NCBI RefSeq assembly: GCF_003865095.1
Contig: NZ_BHYK01000001.1
Location: 248,001-312,000 of the forward strand
Length of the DNA stretch: 64,000 bases
Source of the DNA: Clostridium tagluense
GTDB lineage: Bacteria > Bacillota > Clostridia > Clostridiales > Clostridiaceae
Direction: 5' to 3'
This document shows positions 38,449-47,553 of this stretch, one piece after another. The position numbers and the translations under genes are program-made. The notes under the pieces were generated by a model. The model worked only from the letters and a program-made list of their open reading frames with translations, was not told the DNA's origin and made no database searches. How positions within the stretch are numbered: the first letter of the stretch is position 1; each line of letters starts with the position of its first letter.

Positions 38449-39101
38449 TGAATAAAGTTGTATCTTTAGAAAGAGTCAGGCCGTTACTTAAAGATGGAAT
38501 GTCAATAATGATAGGTGGGTTTTTAGCCTGTGGAACACCTGAAAAGATGATAGACTTATTAATAGAGACAAAGGTTAAAGACTTAACTATAATAGCAAAT
38601 GATACAAGTTTTATAGATAGAGGTATAGGTAAACTTATAGTAAATGGTCAAGTGAAAAGGGTTGTAGCTTCTCATATAGGAACAAATGCCGAAACAGGAA
38701 GACTTATGACAGAAGGAAAAATGGAAGTAGAACTTGTACCACAAGGAACATTAATTGAAAGAATAAGAGCAGCGGGAGCTGGTCTTGGTGGAGTGCTTAC
38801 GCCTACAGGAGTTGGTACTATGGTGGAAGAAGGAAAACAAAAACTTACCATCGAGGGAAAAGAATATTTATTAGAACTTCCAATTAAAGCAGATTTAGCA
38901 CTTGTTTATGCGAGTGTTGTAGATGAAGTTGGAAATGCGGTTTATTATGGGACAACAAGAAACTTTAATCCACTAATAGCTACTGCAGCGGAAATTGTGA
39001 TAGTAGAAGCAGAAAAAATTGTGAAAGTTGGAATGCTTGATCCAAACAATATTATTACTCCAAGTGTATTGGTTGATTATATTATAGGGGAGGAGAGCTA
39101 A
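38448..39101 (+). CDS. atoD: Butyrate/acetoacetate CoA-transferase, subunit A
   Basis: A 217-residue alpha subunit of a class I CoA-transferase. The [14 protein letters not shown] glycine-rich loop and [26 protein letters not shown] are typical. In lysine fermentation the enzyme moves CoA from butyryl-CoA to acetoacetate, releasing butyrate and regenerating acetoacetyl-CoA. It follows kce directly and is one base upstream of the beta subunit gene. Confidence 0.95.
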   Translation: MNKVVSLERVRPLLKDGMSIMIGGFLACGTPEKMIDLLIETKVKDLTIIANDTSFIDRGIGKLIVNGQVKRVVASHIGTNAETGRLMTEGKMEVELVPQGTLIERIRAAGAGLGGVLTPTGVGTMVEEGKQKLTIEGKEYLLELPIKADLALVYASVVDEVGNAVYYGTTRNFNPLIATAAEIVIVEAEKIVKVGMLDPNNIITPSVLVDYIIGEES

Positions 39102-39102
39102 G

Positions 39103-39768
39103 ATGATTACAGATAGTAAGCTTGCAAAACAAATTATTGCAAAAAGAATTGGTAAAGAATTAAAAGATGGACAACTTGTTAATTTAGGCATAGGACTTCC
39201 AACATTAGTTACAAACTATATTCCTGAAGGTGTTCATGTTACTTTCCAATCAGAAAATGGTATGGTTGGCATGGGAGCTACTCCGCCAAAGGGAGAAGAA
39301 AACAAGGATATAACTAATGCAGGTGGCCAATTTACTACAATACTACCTGGTGGAGCATACTTTGATAGCGCTATGTCTTTCACTTTAATAAGAGGCGGAC
39401 ACGTTGATATGACTGTTCTTGGAGCGCTGGAAGTAGATCAAGAAGGTAATTTAGCTAATTGGATTGTACCAGGTAAAATGGTTCCAGGTATGGGTGGAGC
39501 AATGGATTTAGTAGTAGGAGCTAAAAAGGTTATTATTGCAATGCAACATACAGCTAAAGGAACTCCTAAAATATTAAAGAAATGCACCTTACCACTAACC
39601 GCAAAAGCACAAGTTAACCTTATAGTTACAGAACTTGGAGTAATGGAAGTTACGGATAAAGGGCTTGTACTTATTGAAATTCATAAAGAGACAACAGTTG
39701 AAGAAGTTAAATCACTTACTGGGGCAGAACTAATAATATCAGAAAATCTAAAAACAATGGATGTATAA
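39103..39768 (+). CDS. atoA: Butyrate/acetoacetate CoA-transferase, subunit B
   Basis: A 221-residue beta subunit with the catalytic glutamate in the SENGMVGMG motif (about residue 51) and [32 protein letters not shown] motifs. It partners AtoD from the preceding gene. AGGAGAGC ribosome site. Confidence 0.96.
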   Translation: MITDSKLAKQIIAKRIGKELKDGQLVNLGIGLPTLVTNYIPEGVHVTFQSENGMVGMGATPPKGEENKDITNAGGQFTTILPGGAYFDSAMSFTLIRGGHVDMTVLGALEVDQEGNLANWIVPGKMVPGMGGAMDLVVGAKKVIIAMQHTAKGTPKILKKCTLPLTAKAQVNLIVTELGVMEVTDKGLVLIEIHKETTVEEVKSLTGAELIISENLKTMDV

Positions 39769-39780
39769 GAGGAGGAACTC

Positions 39781-40821
39781 ATGATGAATAAAGGATGTAA
39801 ATACGGAACTCACAGGTCAATTGAACCAAAAGGTGTATTACCACAACCAGCAACTAAAATATCAAATGATATGAATATATTCGATAATGAAATTTTAATT
39901 GATGTTCAAGCTTTAAATATAGACTCAGCTAGTTTTACTCAAATAGAGGAAGAAGCGGGACATGACATTGAAAAAATAAAAGCTAAAATCATTGAAATCG
40001 TAACGCTTAGTGGAAAAATGCAAAATCCTGTAACAGGTTCAGGTGGAATGCTTATTGGAACAGTTGAAAAAATAGGCGGAGCTTTAAAAGGCAAAACAGA
40101 TCTTAAAGTTGGAGACAAAATTTCCACATTAGTTTCATTATCATTAACACCTTTAAAAATAGATGAAATTATAGATATTAAACCAGATATTGATAGAGTT
40201 GTAATAAAAGGAAAAGCTATTTTGTTTGAAAGCGGACTATATGCAAAACTTCCAAAAGATATGGATGAAAATTTAGCATTAGCAGCATTAGACGTTGCAG
40301 GAGCACCAGCTCAAGTTGCTAAACTTGTGAGGCCAGGTCAATCAGTTCTACTTCTAGGTGCAGCAGGAAAATCAGGAATGCTTTGTAGCTATGAAGCAGT
40401 TAAAAGAGTAGGACCAACAGGCAATGTTATAGGTCTTGTAAGAAACGAAGAAGAAGCAGCAAGACTTGCAAGATTAGGCCTTAAAATGCAAATAGTTATA
40501 GGAGATGCTAGAAACGCTCTTGATGTAATGAACACTACTCTAGCACATAATAATGGATGCGAAGTTGATGTAGCAATAAACATGGTTAACGTTCCAAATA
40601 CTGAAATGTCAACAATTTTGCCAGTAAAAGATGACGGAATAGTTTACTTCTTCTCAATGGCTACAAGCTTTACAAAAGCAGCACTTGGAGCTGAAGGTGT
40701 AGGTAAAGACGTTACTATGATAGTAGGAAATGGATACACTAAAGGACATGCAGAAATAACCCTTGAAGAGTTAAGAGAAAATGAAACATTAAGAAGTGTA
40801 TTCGAAGAATTATACGTTTAA
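39781..40821 (+). CDS. kdd: L-erythro-3,5-diaminohexanoate dehydrogenase
   Basis: A 346-residue NAD(P)+-dependent dehydrogenase oxidatively deaminating 3,5-diaminohexanoate to 5-amino-3-oxohexanoate. The N-terminal MNKGCKYGTHRSIEPKGVLPQ signature is typical of Kdd. A Rossmann-like LLGAAGKSGMLCSYEA motif (about 200) binds the cofactor in a zinc-free medium-chain-like fold. Start has GAGGAGG. The 97-base gap to kamA shows no terminator. Confidence 0.94.
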   Translation: MMNKGCKYGTHRSIEPKGVLPQPATKISNDMNIFDNEILIDVQALNIDSASFTQIEEEAGHDIEKIKAKIIEIVTLSGKMQNPVTGSGGMLIGTVEKIGGALKGKTDLKVGDKISTLVSLSLTPLKIDEIIDIKPDIDRVVIKGKAILFESGLYAKLPKDMDENLALAALDVAGAPAQVAKLVRPGQSVLLLGAAGKSGMLCSYEAVKRVGPTGNVIGLVRNEEEAARLARLGLKMQIVIGDARNALDVMNTTLAHNNGCEVDVAINMVNVPNTEMSTILPVKDDGIVYFFSMATSFTKAALGAEGVGKDVTMIVGNGYTKGHAEITLEELRENETLRSVFEELYV

Positions 40822-40918
40822 TTTTGTTTTATAGGATAAAATATATTCGATCTAAAATGTATTAATATATCAGCTACACATCATGAAATAAAAATTATTA
40901 TACGATGGAGGTACTAAT

Positions 40919-42172
40919 ATGAAAGTTAATAGAAGATTTGAATTATTTAAAGATGTAACAGATGAGCAGTGGAATGATTGGAAATGGCAGGTTAAAAATA
41001 GAATTGAAACTGTAGAGGAGTTAAAAAAATATATACCTCTAACAGAAGATGAAGAAGAAGGAGTCAAACAATGTATTAAAACATTAAGGATGGCTATAAC
41101 TCCTTACTATCTATCTTTAATAGACCCTAGTGATCCACACGATCCAATAAGAAAGCAAGCTATACCAACTGCATTAGAATTGCATCAAGCAGACGCTGAT
41201 TTATTGGACCCATTACATGAAGATGCAGATTCTCCAGTGCCAGGACTAACTCATAGATACCCAGACAGAGCATTAATATTAGTAACTGATATGTGTTCAA
41301 TGTATTGCAGACATTGTACAAGAAGAAGATTTGCAGGACAAAGCGATAGTGCTATGCCAATGGATAGAATAGATAAGGCTATAGAGTACATCAGAAATAC
41401 GCCACAAGTTAGGGATGTATTATTATCAGGTGGAGATGCACTACTTGTTTCAGATGATAAATTAGAATATATAATCAAAAAATTAAGAGAAATTCCACAC
41501 GTTGAAATAATAAGATTAGGTTCAAGAGTGCCAGTAGTTCTTCCACAAAGAATTACGCCAGAACTTGTAGATATGTTAAAGAAATATCACCCAATTTGGC
41601 TTAATACTCATTTTAATCATCCAAATGAAATTACAGAAGATTCAAAACTTGCCTGTGCTCGAATGGCAGATGCAGGAATACCTTTAGGGAACCAAACAGT
41701 TCTTTTAAGAGGGGTTAATGATTGTACACATGTAATGATGGAACTCGTTCATGATCTTGTTAAAATTAGAGTTAGACCATACTATATCTATCAATGTGAC
41801 CTTTCTATGGGACTTGAGCACTTTAGAACACCAGTAGCTAAAGGAATAGAAATTATTGAAGCATTAAGAGGGCATACTTCAGGATTCTGTATACCAACAT
41901 TTGTTGTTGATGCACCAGGTGGCGGTGGAAAAATTCCAGTAATGCCAAGCTATCTTATATCTCAAAGCCCTGAAAAAGTAGTACTTAGAAATTTTGAAGG
42001 TGTTATAACTTCTTATGAGCAACCAACTAGCTATACATCAGACTGTCATTGTGACGTATGCGAAGGTAAGAAAAAGGTTCACAAAGTAGGAGTAGCGGGT
42101 TTATTAAATCATGAAGGAATGGCAATGGAACCAGTTGGACTTGAAAGAAATTTAAGAGCGCATCACGAGTAA
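40919..42172 (+). CDS. kamA: L-lysine 2,3-aminomutase
   Basis: A 417-residue radical SAM enzyme converting L-lysine to L-beta-lysine. The [4Fe-4S] cluster motif C126-x3-C130-x2-C133 (CSMYCRHC) binds S-adenosylmethionine; the PLP lysine is K338 in APGGGGKIPVMP. The C-terminal CHCDVC cysteines match the structural zinc site of the clostridial enzyme. Length is standard. First step of the pathway; GGAGG site. Confidence 0.97.
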   Translation: MKVNRRFELFKDVTDEQWNDWKWQVKNRIETVEELKKYIPLTEDEEEGVKQCIKTLRMAITPYYLSLIDPSDPHDPIRKQAIPTALELHQADADLLDPLHEDADSPVPGLTHRYPDRALILVTDMCSMYCRHCTRRRFAGQSDSAMPMDRIDKAIEYIRNTPQVRDVLLSGGDALLVSDDKLEYIIKKLREIPHVEIIRLGSRVPVVLPQRITPELVDMLKKYHPIWLNTHFNHPNEITEDSKLACARMADAGIPLGNQTVLLRGVNDCTHVMMELVHDLVKIRVRPYYIYQCDLSMGLEHFRTPVAKGIEIIEALRGHTSGFCIPTFVVDAPGGGGKIPVMPSYLISQSPEKVVLRNFEGVITSYEQPTSYTSDCHCDVCEGKKKVHKVGVAGLLNHEGMAMEPVGLERNLRAHHE

Positions 42173-42173
42173 A

Positions 42174-43217
42174 ATGAAACTTAATCAAGAAATGCTCAGT
42201 ATTTTCCAAATGGTTCAGAAATATGAGAGCATTTCTATAATAGGAATGAATAAAAATGTAGGAAAAACAACAACCTTAAATCATATATTAAAAGAGGCCA
42301 GAGGGAGGATATCCCTCGGCCTTACCTCTATAGGAAGAGACGGAGAAGATCAAGATATAGTAACTGCAACAGAAAAACCTAAAATTTATGTAGAGTGCGG
42401 AACTTTAATTGCTACTGCCAAGCAATGTTTATTAAATAGTGATATAACTCGAGAGATTTTAAAAACTACCGGGTTCAATACTCCTATGGGAGAAATAGTT
42501 ATATGCAGAGCGCTAAGCGACGGATATGTGGATTTAGGTGGTCCATCTGTAAATTCTTATATGACTTTAATATGTGAGGATCTTAAGAAGTTTGGAAGTA
42601 AGCTTACAATTGTGGATGGGGCTCTTAGTAGAAAAACTTTTGCGTCTCCAGCAATTACAAATGCTACAATTTTATCAACTGGAGCCTCACTTTCAAAAAG
42701 TATGGCTGCGGTTATAGAAGAAACTAGTCATGCTGTTAAATTATTATCCACAGAAAATGAAGTAGATGATGAAATATTAAAGCTGGCCAGTGAAGTTTTG
42801 TGCAAAGGAAGAATAGGTATTATTAGCCGCGGCAATAATATGAAAATTCTAGATGCACTTACAGCACTCGGATCTTCTAAGGAAATTGCTCAGGCTTTGG
42901 ACGAAACTACTTCTTATGTAGTTATTAAGGGTGTAGTTTCAGACAACCTTTTAGAAGATATTATGAGCACCACAAAAATGTATAGAGGAGTAACTTTCCT
43001 AGTTGAAGATGGAACAAAGTTGTTTTTAACTAGGGATACCCTTTATAAATTTAAAGTTCAAGGTGGAATCATAAAAACAATAAATCCAATTAATATAGTA
43101 TGTGTTACATCTAATCCAAAATCACCTTATGGGTATGAATTTGATAAGTATAAGTTTTTAGATGGACTTAGGAATAATTTAAATGTACCTGTATTTGATG
43201 TAATTGGAGGGGCGTAA
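42174..43217 (+). CDS. kamB: Lysine 5,6-aminomutase reactivase subunit KamB
   Basis: A 347-residue protein that occupies the conserved kamB position between kamA and kamC. It has an N-terminal P-loop (GMNKNVGKTT, about 23-32). Known KamB/KamC proteins reactivate lysine 5,6-aminomutase by exchanging damaged adenosylcobalamin at ATP cost. It starts two bases after the kamA stop, so translation is probably coupled. No other catalytic motif recognised; the role is by position and family memory. Confidence 0.85.
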   Translation: MKLNQEMLSIFQMVQKYESISIIGMNKNVGKTTTLNHILKEARGRISLGLTSIGRDGEDQDIVTATEKPKIYVECGTLIATAKQCLLNSDITREILKTTGFNTPMGEIVICRALSDGYVDLGGPSVNSYMTLICEDLKKFGSKLTIVDGALSRKTFASPAITNATILSTGASLSKSMAAVIEETSHAVKLLSTENEVDDEILKLASEVLCKGRIGIISRGNNMKILDALTALGSSKEIAQALDETTSYVVIKGVVSDNLLEDIMSTTKMYRGVTFLVEDGTKLFLTRDTLYKFKVQGGIIKTINPINIVCVTSNPKSPYGYEFDKYKFLDGLRNNLNVPVFDVIGGA

Positions 43218-43218
43218 A

Positions 43219-44688
43219 ATGAAATTTTTAGATAAGCAGCAGAGGGAGCAAGTTGGGTTTTCTTTTGTTATGGATAAACTAGGAATAACTACCACCTATG
43301 GACTCCAAGAAAAAAAAAATATTGTGCCTTTTAAAGATTCAGAAATAGATAAATTGAACAATGAATTAAATAGTCTAGAAAGTATAATTAATTCTATGAA
43401 TTCTCATGTGGAAGAGTATAACGCAATAGGAAGAATATTTTGTAAACTTAAAGATGTTAGAAATTCTATTAAAAGATGTAGCGAAGACAAAATATTAGAT
43501 GAGGTTGAATTATACGAAATCAAATATTTTTCAATGCTGGTAACAGAATTAAAAAATGTGTTGGAGGGCTTAGATCTTAATATAGAAGACCTTCATCTAG
43601 AATCATTACAGGGAATTATTTATACTCTGGACCCACAGGGGGCAGGAATACCTACTTTTTATGTTTATGATGAGTATTCTAAAACCTTGAAATCCATTCG
43701 TGAAAAGAAAAAACAAAAGGAAAAAGAGATTTTTACTGCAAAAAATGATGAAGAAATAAGTGAGTTAAAGCAGCAACGGCTAGACTTAGTTATAGAGGAA
43801 GAAGCGGAAGAACTAAGGATTAGAAAAGAGCTAACATTAGATATTTCTAAAGATACTAAGGCCCTAAACCAGAATATAAAAGCCGTAGGTAGATTAGATT
43901 TTTTAATTGCTAAAGCCAATTTATCCATAGCTTATGGGGGGATACGGCCAAAAATTTGTAACGAAATGAAGATTCACCTTGCTAGCGCCTTTAGTCCTGA
44001 AATTAAAGAAATATTAGAAAAAGATAAAAAACGATTTACCCCCGTTAGTATAGATCTATTTGCAGGAACAACTATTATAACTGGTGCGAATATGGGAGGT
44101 AAAAGTGTTACTCTAAAAACTATTGTTCTGAATCTATTGCTGGGCCAAATGGGTTTTTTTGTATTTGCAAAAGATGCTGAATTTCCGATTCTTGGGTTTA
44201 TTCATTTTGTTTCAGATGACATGCAGTCTATCTCCAAAGGTTTAAGCACATTTGGAGCAGAGATAATAAAATTAAAAGAAGTGGTAGAGTGTGCAAAAAG
44301 AGAAGATGGATTTATAGCTCTAGATGAGTTTGCAAGAGGCACTAACCCAAAAGAAGGGTACTTTCTTGTAAAATCTCTTGCTAGATACTTGACTAAATTT
44401 AATTCTGCAAGCCTTATATCGACTCATTATGACGGAGTGGTTGAAGGTAGTATGGAGCATTATCAAGTAATGGGACTTAAAAATGTAGATTTTGATGATT
44501 TAAAATATAAAATAAATAATAATAAAACTCACTCTGTTGAATTAATACAAGAGCATATGGAGTATAAGTTAGAGAAGGTTTCAAAAGAAAATAAAGTACC
44601 AAAAGATGCACTTAATATAGCATTATTACTAGGCCTTCAAAAGGAAATAGTAGATATAGCAAAAGGTTTTTATAATGAGGAGGAATAA
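43219..44688 (+). CDS. kamC: Lysine 5,6-aminomutase reactivase ATPase KamC (MutS-like)
   Basis: A 489-residue protein with a coiled-coil-rich first half (long Lys/Glu helices about 130-210) and a MutS-type ATPase domain: GANMGGKSVTLK (Walker A, about 290), FIALDEFARGTNPKEG (Walker B) and STHYDG. It lacks the mismatch-recognition domains of MutS. ATG 43219 has a GGAGGGG site; a start 15 bases earlier would lie in that site. Works with KamB on the KamDE mutase. Confidence 0.88.
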   Translation: MKFLDKQQREQVGFSFVMDKLGITTTYGLQEKKNIVPFKDSEIDKLNNELNSLESIINSMNSHVEEYNAIGRIFCKLKDVRNSIKRCSEDKILDEVELYEIKYFSMLVTELKNVLEGLDLNIEDLHLESLQGIIYTLDPQGAGIPTFYVYDEYSKTLKSIREKKKQKEKEIFTAKNDEEISELKQQRLDLVIEEEAEELRIRKELTLDISKDTKALNQNIKAVGRLDFLIAKANLSIAYGGIRPKICNEMKIHLASAFSPEIKEILEKDKKRFTPVSIDLFAGTTIITGANMGGKSVTLKTIVLNLLLGQMGFFVFAKDAEFPILGFIHFVSDDMQSISKGLSTFGAEIIKLKEVVECAKREDGFIALDEFARGTNPKEGYFLVKSLARYLTKFNSASLISTHYDGVVEGSMEHYQVMGLKNVDFDDLKYKINNNKTHSVELIQEHMEYKLEKVSKENKVPKDALNIALLLGLQKEIVDIAKGFYNEEE

Positions 44689-44689
44689 T

Positions 44690-46246
44690 ATGGAAAGCAA
44701 GTTGAATTTAAATTGGGCTGTAGTCGATAAAGCTAGACAATCAGCTAAAAATATAGCAAGAGATACTCAAGAATTTATTGATATACATACTACAGTAACA
44801 GTAGAAAGAACTGTTTGTAGACTTTTAGGCATTGATGGGGTAGATGAAGTAGGAGTACCTATTCCCAATATCGTAGTAGACAACATTAAAAATGGCAATG
44901 GATTAGGACTTGGTGCTGCAATGTTTATTGGAAATGCTATGATTGAAACTGGCCTTTCAACACAAGAAATTTCAGAAAAAGTAGCAAAAGGTGAAATAGA
45001 CTTAACTAAACTTCCTATGCATGATGCATTCGAAATCAAAATGGCTGTAGATAAAGTTGCTAAAGAAATGGTTGCTAAAATCAGTGAAAATAGAGGTAAG
45101 AGAGAATCATACCTTGAAAAGTTCGGTGATAAAAGTGGTCCATATCTTTATGTAATAGTTGCTACAGGTAATATATATGAGGATATAATTCAAGCAAGAG
45201 CAGCTGCAAAGCAAGGCGCAGATGTAATAGCGGTTATAAGAACTACAGGACAAAGTTTACTTGACTTTGTTCCCTACGGAGCTACAACAGAAGGCTTCGG
45301 AGGAACAGTTGCAACCCAAGAAAACTTCAGACTTATGAGAGCAGCTCTTGATGAAGTTGGAGAAGAGGTTGGAAGATACATAAGACTTTGTAACTATTGT
45401 TCTGGATTATGTATGCCTGAAATAGCTGCTATGGGAGCTATAGAAAGATTGGACGTTATGCTCAATGATGCTCTATACGGAATTCTATTCCGCGACATCA
45501 ATATGCAAAGAACTATAGTTGATCAATATTTCTCAAGAATAATCAATGGATTCGCTGGAGTTATAATAAACACTGGAGAAGATAACTACTTAACTACAGC
45601 AGATGCGGTAGAAGAAGCTCATACTGTACTTGCATCTCAATTTATAAATGAACAATTTGCATTAGTTGCTGGACTTCCAGAAGAGCAAATGGGACTTGGT
45701 CATGCTTTTGAAATAAGTCCAGATGTTGAAAATGGATTTTTATTTGAACTTGCACAAGCGCAAATGGCAAGAGAAATCTTTCCTAAAGCTCCACTCAAAT
45801 ATATGCCTCCAACTAAGTTTAAGACTGGAGATATATTTAAAGGACAAGTGCAAGATGCATTATTCAACATGGTTACTATTATGACAGGACAAAAATTACA
45901 TCTTCTTGGAATGCTTACAGAAGCAATACACACTCCATTTATGGCAGATAGAGCGATATCAATAGACAATGCTCAGTATATATTTAGAACTATGAAGGAT
46001 TTAGGATCAGAAATAACCTTCAAAAAAGGTGGCATGATGGAAACAAGAGTTGATGAGGTATTAAACAAAGCAACAGACTTAATTTGCGAAATTGAAAAAG
46101 AAGGGTTATTCAGAACCCTTGAGCAAGGAAAATTTGCAGGAATCAAAAGACCTTTAACAGGTGGAAAAGGCCTTGCAGGAGTTGTTCAAAAAGAAAAAGC
46201 TTATTTCAACCCATTTATAGATTTAATGTTAGGAGGGAAAAAGTAA
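44690..46246 (+). CDS. kamD: Lysine 5,6-aminomutase, alpha subunit
   Basis: A 518-residue catalytic subunit (TIM barrel) of the adenosylcobalamin- and PLP-dependent D-lysine/L-beta-lysine 5,6-aminomutase. It starts MESKLNLNWAVVDKARQSA at ATG 44690 after GAGGAGG; ATG 44675 is inside that site. Conserved stretches such as LCNYCSGLCMPEIAAMG and TTEGFGGTVATQENFRLM are as in Clostridium sticklandii and Fusobacterium proteins. Its stop overlaps the kamE start (TAATG). Confidence 0.96.
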   Translation: MESKLNLNWAVVDKARQSAKNIARDTQEFIDIHTTVTVERTVCRLLGIDGVDEVGVPIPNIVVDNIKNGNGLGLGAAMFIGNAMIETGLSTQEISEKVAKGEIDLTKLPMHDAFEIKMAVDKVAKEMVAKISENRGKRESYLEKFGDKSGPYLYVIVATGNIYEDIIQARAAAKQGADVIAVIRTTGQSLLDFVPYGATTEGFGGTVATQENFRLMRAALDEVGEEVGRYIRLCNYCSGLCMPEIAAMGAIERLDVMLNDALYGILFRDINMQRTIVDQYFSRIINGFAGVIINTGEDNYLTTADAVEEAHTVLASQFINEQFALVAGLPEEQMGLGHAFEISPDVENGFLFELAQAQMAREIFPKAPLKYMPPTKFKTGDIFKGQVQDALFNMVTIMTGQKLHLLGMLTEAIHTPFMADRAISIDNAQYIFRTMKDLGSEITFKKGGMMETRVDEVLNKATDLICEIEKEGLFRTLEQGKFAGIKRPLTGGKGLAGVVQKEKAYFNPFIDLMLGGKK

Positions 46247-47034
46247 TGAGCGAAGGACAATATTCATTAGAAGTTAAAGAGTATGATAAAAGTTTAGATT
46301 TAAAAAAGCTTAAACCTTATGGAGATACGATGAATGATGGTAAGGTTCAAATGAGCTTTACACTTCCAGTAGAGGATAATGAAAGAGGAGTAGAAGCGGC
46401 ACTTCAGCTTGCTAGATCTATGGGACTTAAAGATCCAATCTGTGCTCATCATGGTTCTTTAGATAAAGAATTTGCTTTCTATGTGATTTACGGTTCATTA
46501 ACACATACTGTAAACTATGAAGAAATCCATGTTCAAACTGTAGAATGTGAAGTAATGGATATGAAAGAAGTTGGAGAGTATATAAAAGAAAACATTAAAC
46601 GTGAAGTTATAATAATTGGCGCTAGTACAGGTACAGATGCTCATACAGTTGGTATAGATGCTGTAATGAATATGAAGGGTTTTGCAGGACACTATGGTCT
46701 TGAGAGATACCCTATGATAGAAGCTTTGAACTTAGGAAGTCAAGTTGAGAATGAAGAATTTATTAAAAAAGCTATAGAACTTAAAGCGGATGTTCTTCTA
46801 GTTTCTCAGACTGTAACTCAAAAGGATGTACACATTCAAAACCTTACTAACCTAGTAGAATTATTAGAAGCAGAAGGAATCAGAGATAAAGTTGTATTAA
46901 TTTGTGGAGGTCCAAGAATAACACATGAACTTGCTAAAGAACTTGGATACGATGCAGGTTTCGGACCAGGAAAATTTGCTGGGGACATAGCAAGTTTCGC
47001 AATTACAGAAATGGTTGAGAGAGGACTTGTTTAA
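46246..47034 (+). CDS. kamE: Lysine 5,6-aminomutase, beta subunit
   Basis: A 262-residue cobalamin- and PLP-binding subunit. The base-off B12 motif is D131-A-H133-T-V-G136, with H133 as the lower cobalt ligand. K144 (NMKGFAGHYG) is the PLP Schiff-base lysine; both numbers equal those described for the C. sticklandii enzyme. The remaining Rossmann fold ends in LICGGPRITHELAKELGYDAGFGPG. Last gene of the operon, followed by two hairpins. Confidence 0.96.
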   Translation: MSEGQYSLEVKEYDKSLDLKKLKPYGDTMNDGKVQMSFTLPVEDNERGVEAALQLARSMGLKDPICAHHGSLDKEFAFYVIYGSLTHTVNYEEIHVQTVECEVMDMKEVGEYIKENIKREVIIIGASTGTDAHTVGIDAVMNMKGFAGHYGLERYPMIEALNLGSQVENEEFIKKAIELKADVLLVSQTVTQKDVHIQNLTNLVELLEAEGIRDKVVLICGGPRITHELAKELGYDAGFGPGKFAGDIASFAITEMVERGLV

Positions 47035-47131
47035 AAAATAAACTTAGAGAGAAATTTTAATGGGTTCAGCTTGAAATATTTTAATATAATTATCTTATTT
47101 ATAATACATTGAACGTAAGAAGTCACTATTT

Positions 47132-47173
47132 AAGTCTCCACTCCTTTAAAATAAATTGAAGGAATGGAGACTT
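47132..47173 (+). terminator. Hairpin after the lysine operon, first
   Basis: Inverted repeat AAGTCTCCACTCCTT (47132-47146) with AAGGAATGGAGACTT (47159-47173), one mismatch; no strong T run directly after. Confidence 0.65.
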
Positions 47174-47254
47174 ATTAAGGTTATTATGTTTTTTGAACGT
47201 AACTGTAATTGCTATGGTGTTACATTCCTTATAATTTAAAAGACATCATTTTTA

Positions 47255-47298
47255 TAGTGCAAAATAATATATTCCAATATTATTTTGCACTATCTTTA
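47255..47298 (+). terminator. Hairpin after the lysine operon, second
   Basis: A perfect 16-bp repeat TAGTGCAAAATAATAT (47255-47270) with its complement at 47277-47292, then a short T stretch. Together with the first hairpin it insulates dlt from kamE. The rest of 47035-47553 holds only the dlt promoter. Confidence 0.7.
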
Positions 47299-47405
47299 TA
47301 TAAACATGTAAGAGAATAATTTAGTTCATTAAAATAAAATGAATTATCAAAACAAGATAAATTTTTATGAAAAAAAATATTAAAATATGAATTTATGCAA
47401 AGTAC

Positions 47406-47414
47406 TGATATAAT
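47406..47414 (+). promoter_or_regulatory. Extended -10 promoter of dlt
   Basis: TGATATAAT fits TGnTATAAT. It gives a leader of about 130 bases before the dltA start at 47554. No good -35. Confidence 0.45.
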
Positions 47415-47553
47415 AAATTTTAGTGAAATAGGAATTAAGTAGAATTGTGGGGTTTAATTGGAGTAATAATGTTATTTTGAATTGATAATTTTAAAATTAA
47501 AAGAAAGGAAATGTAAGAGATATAAATTTATATGGAGGAAGGAAGGCGAATTT

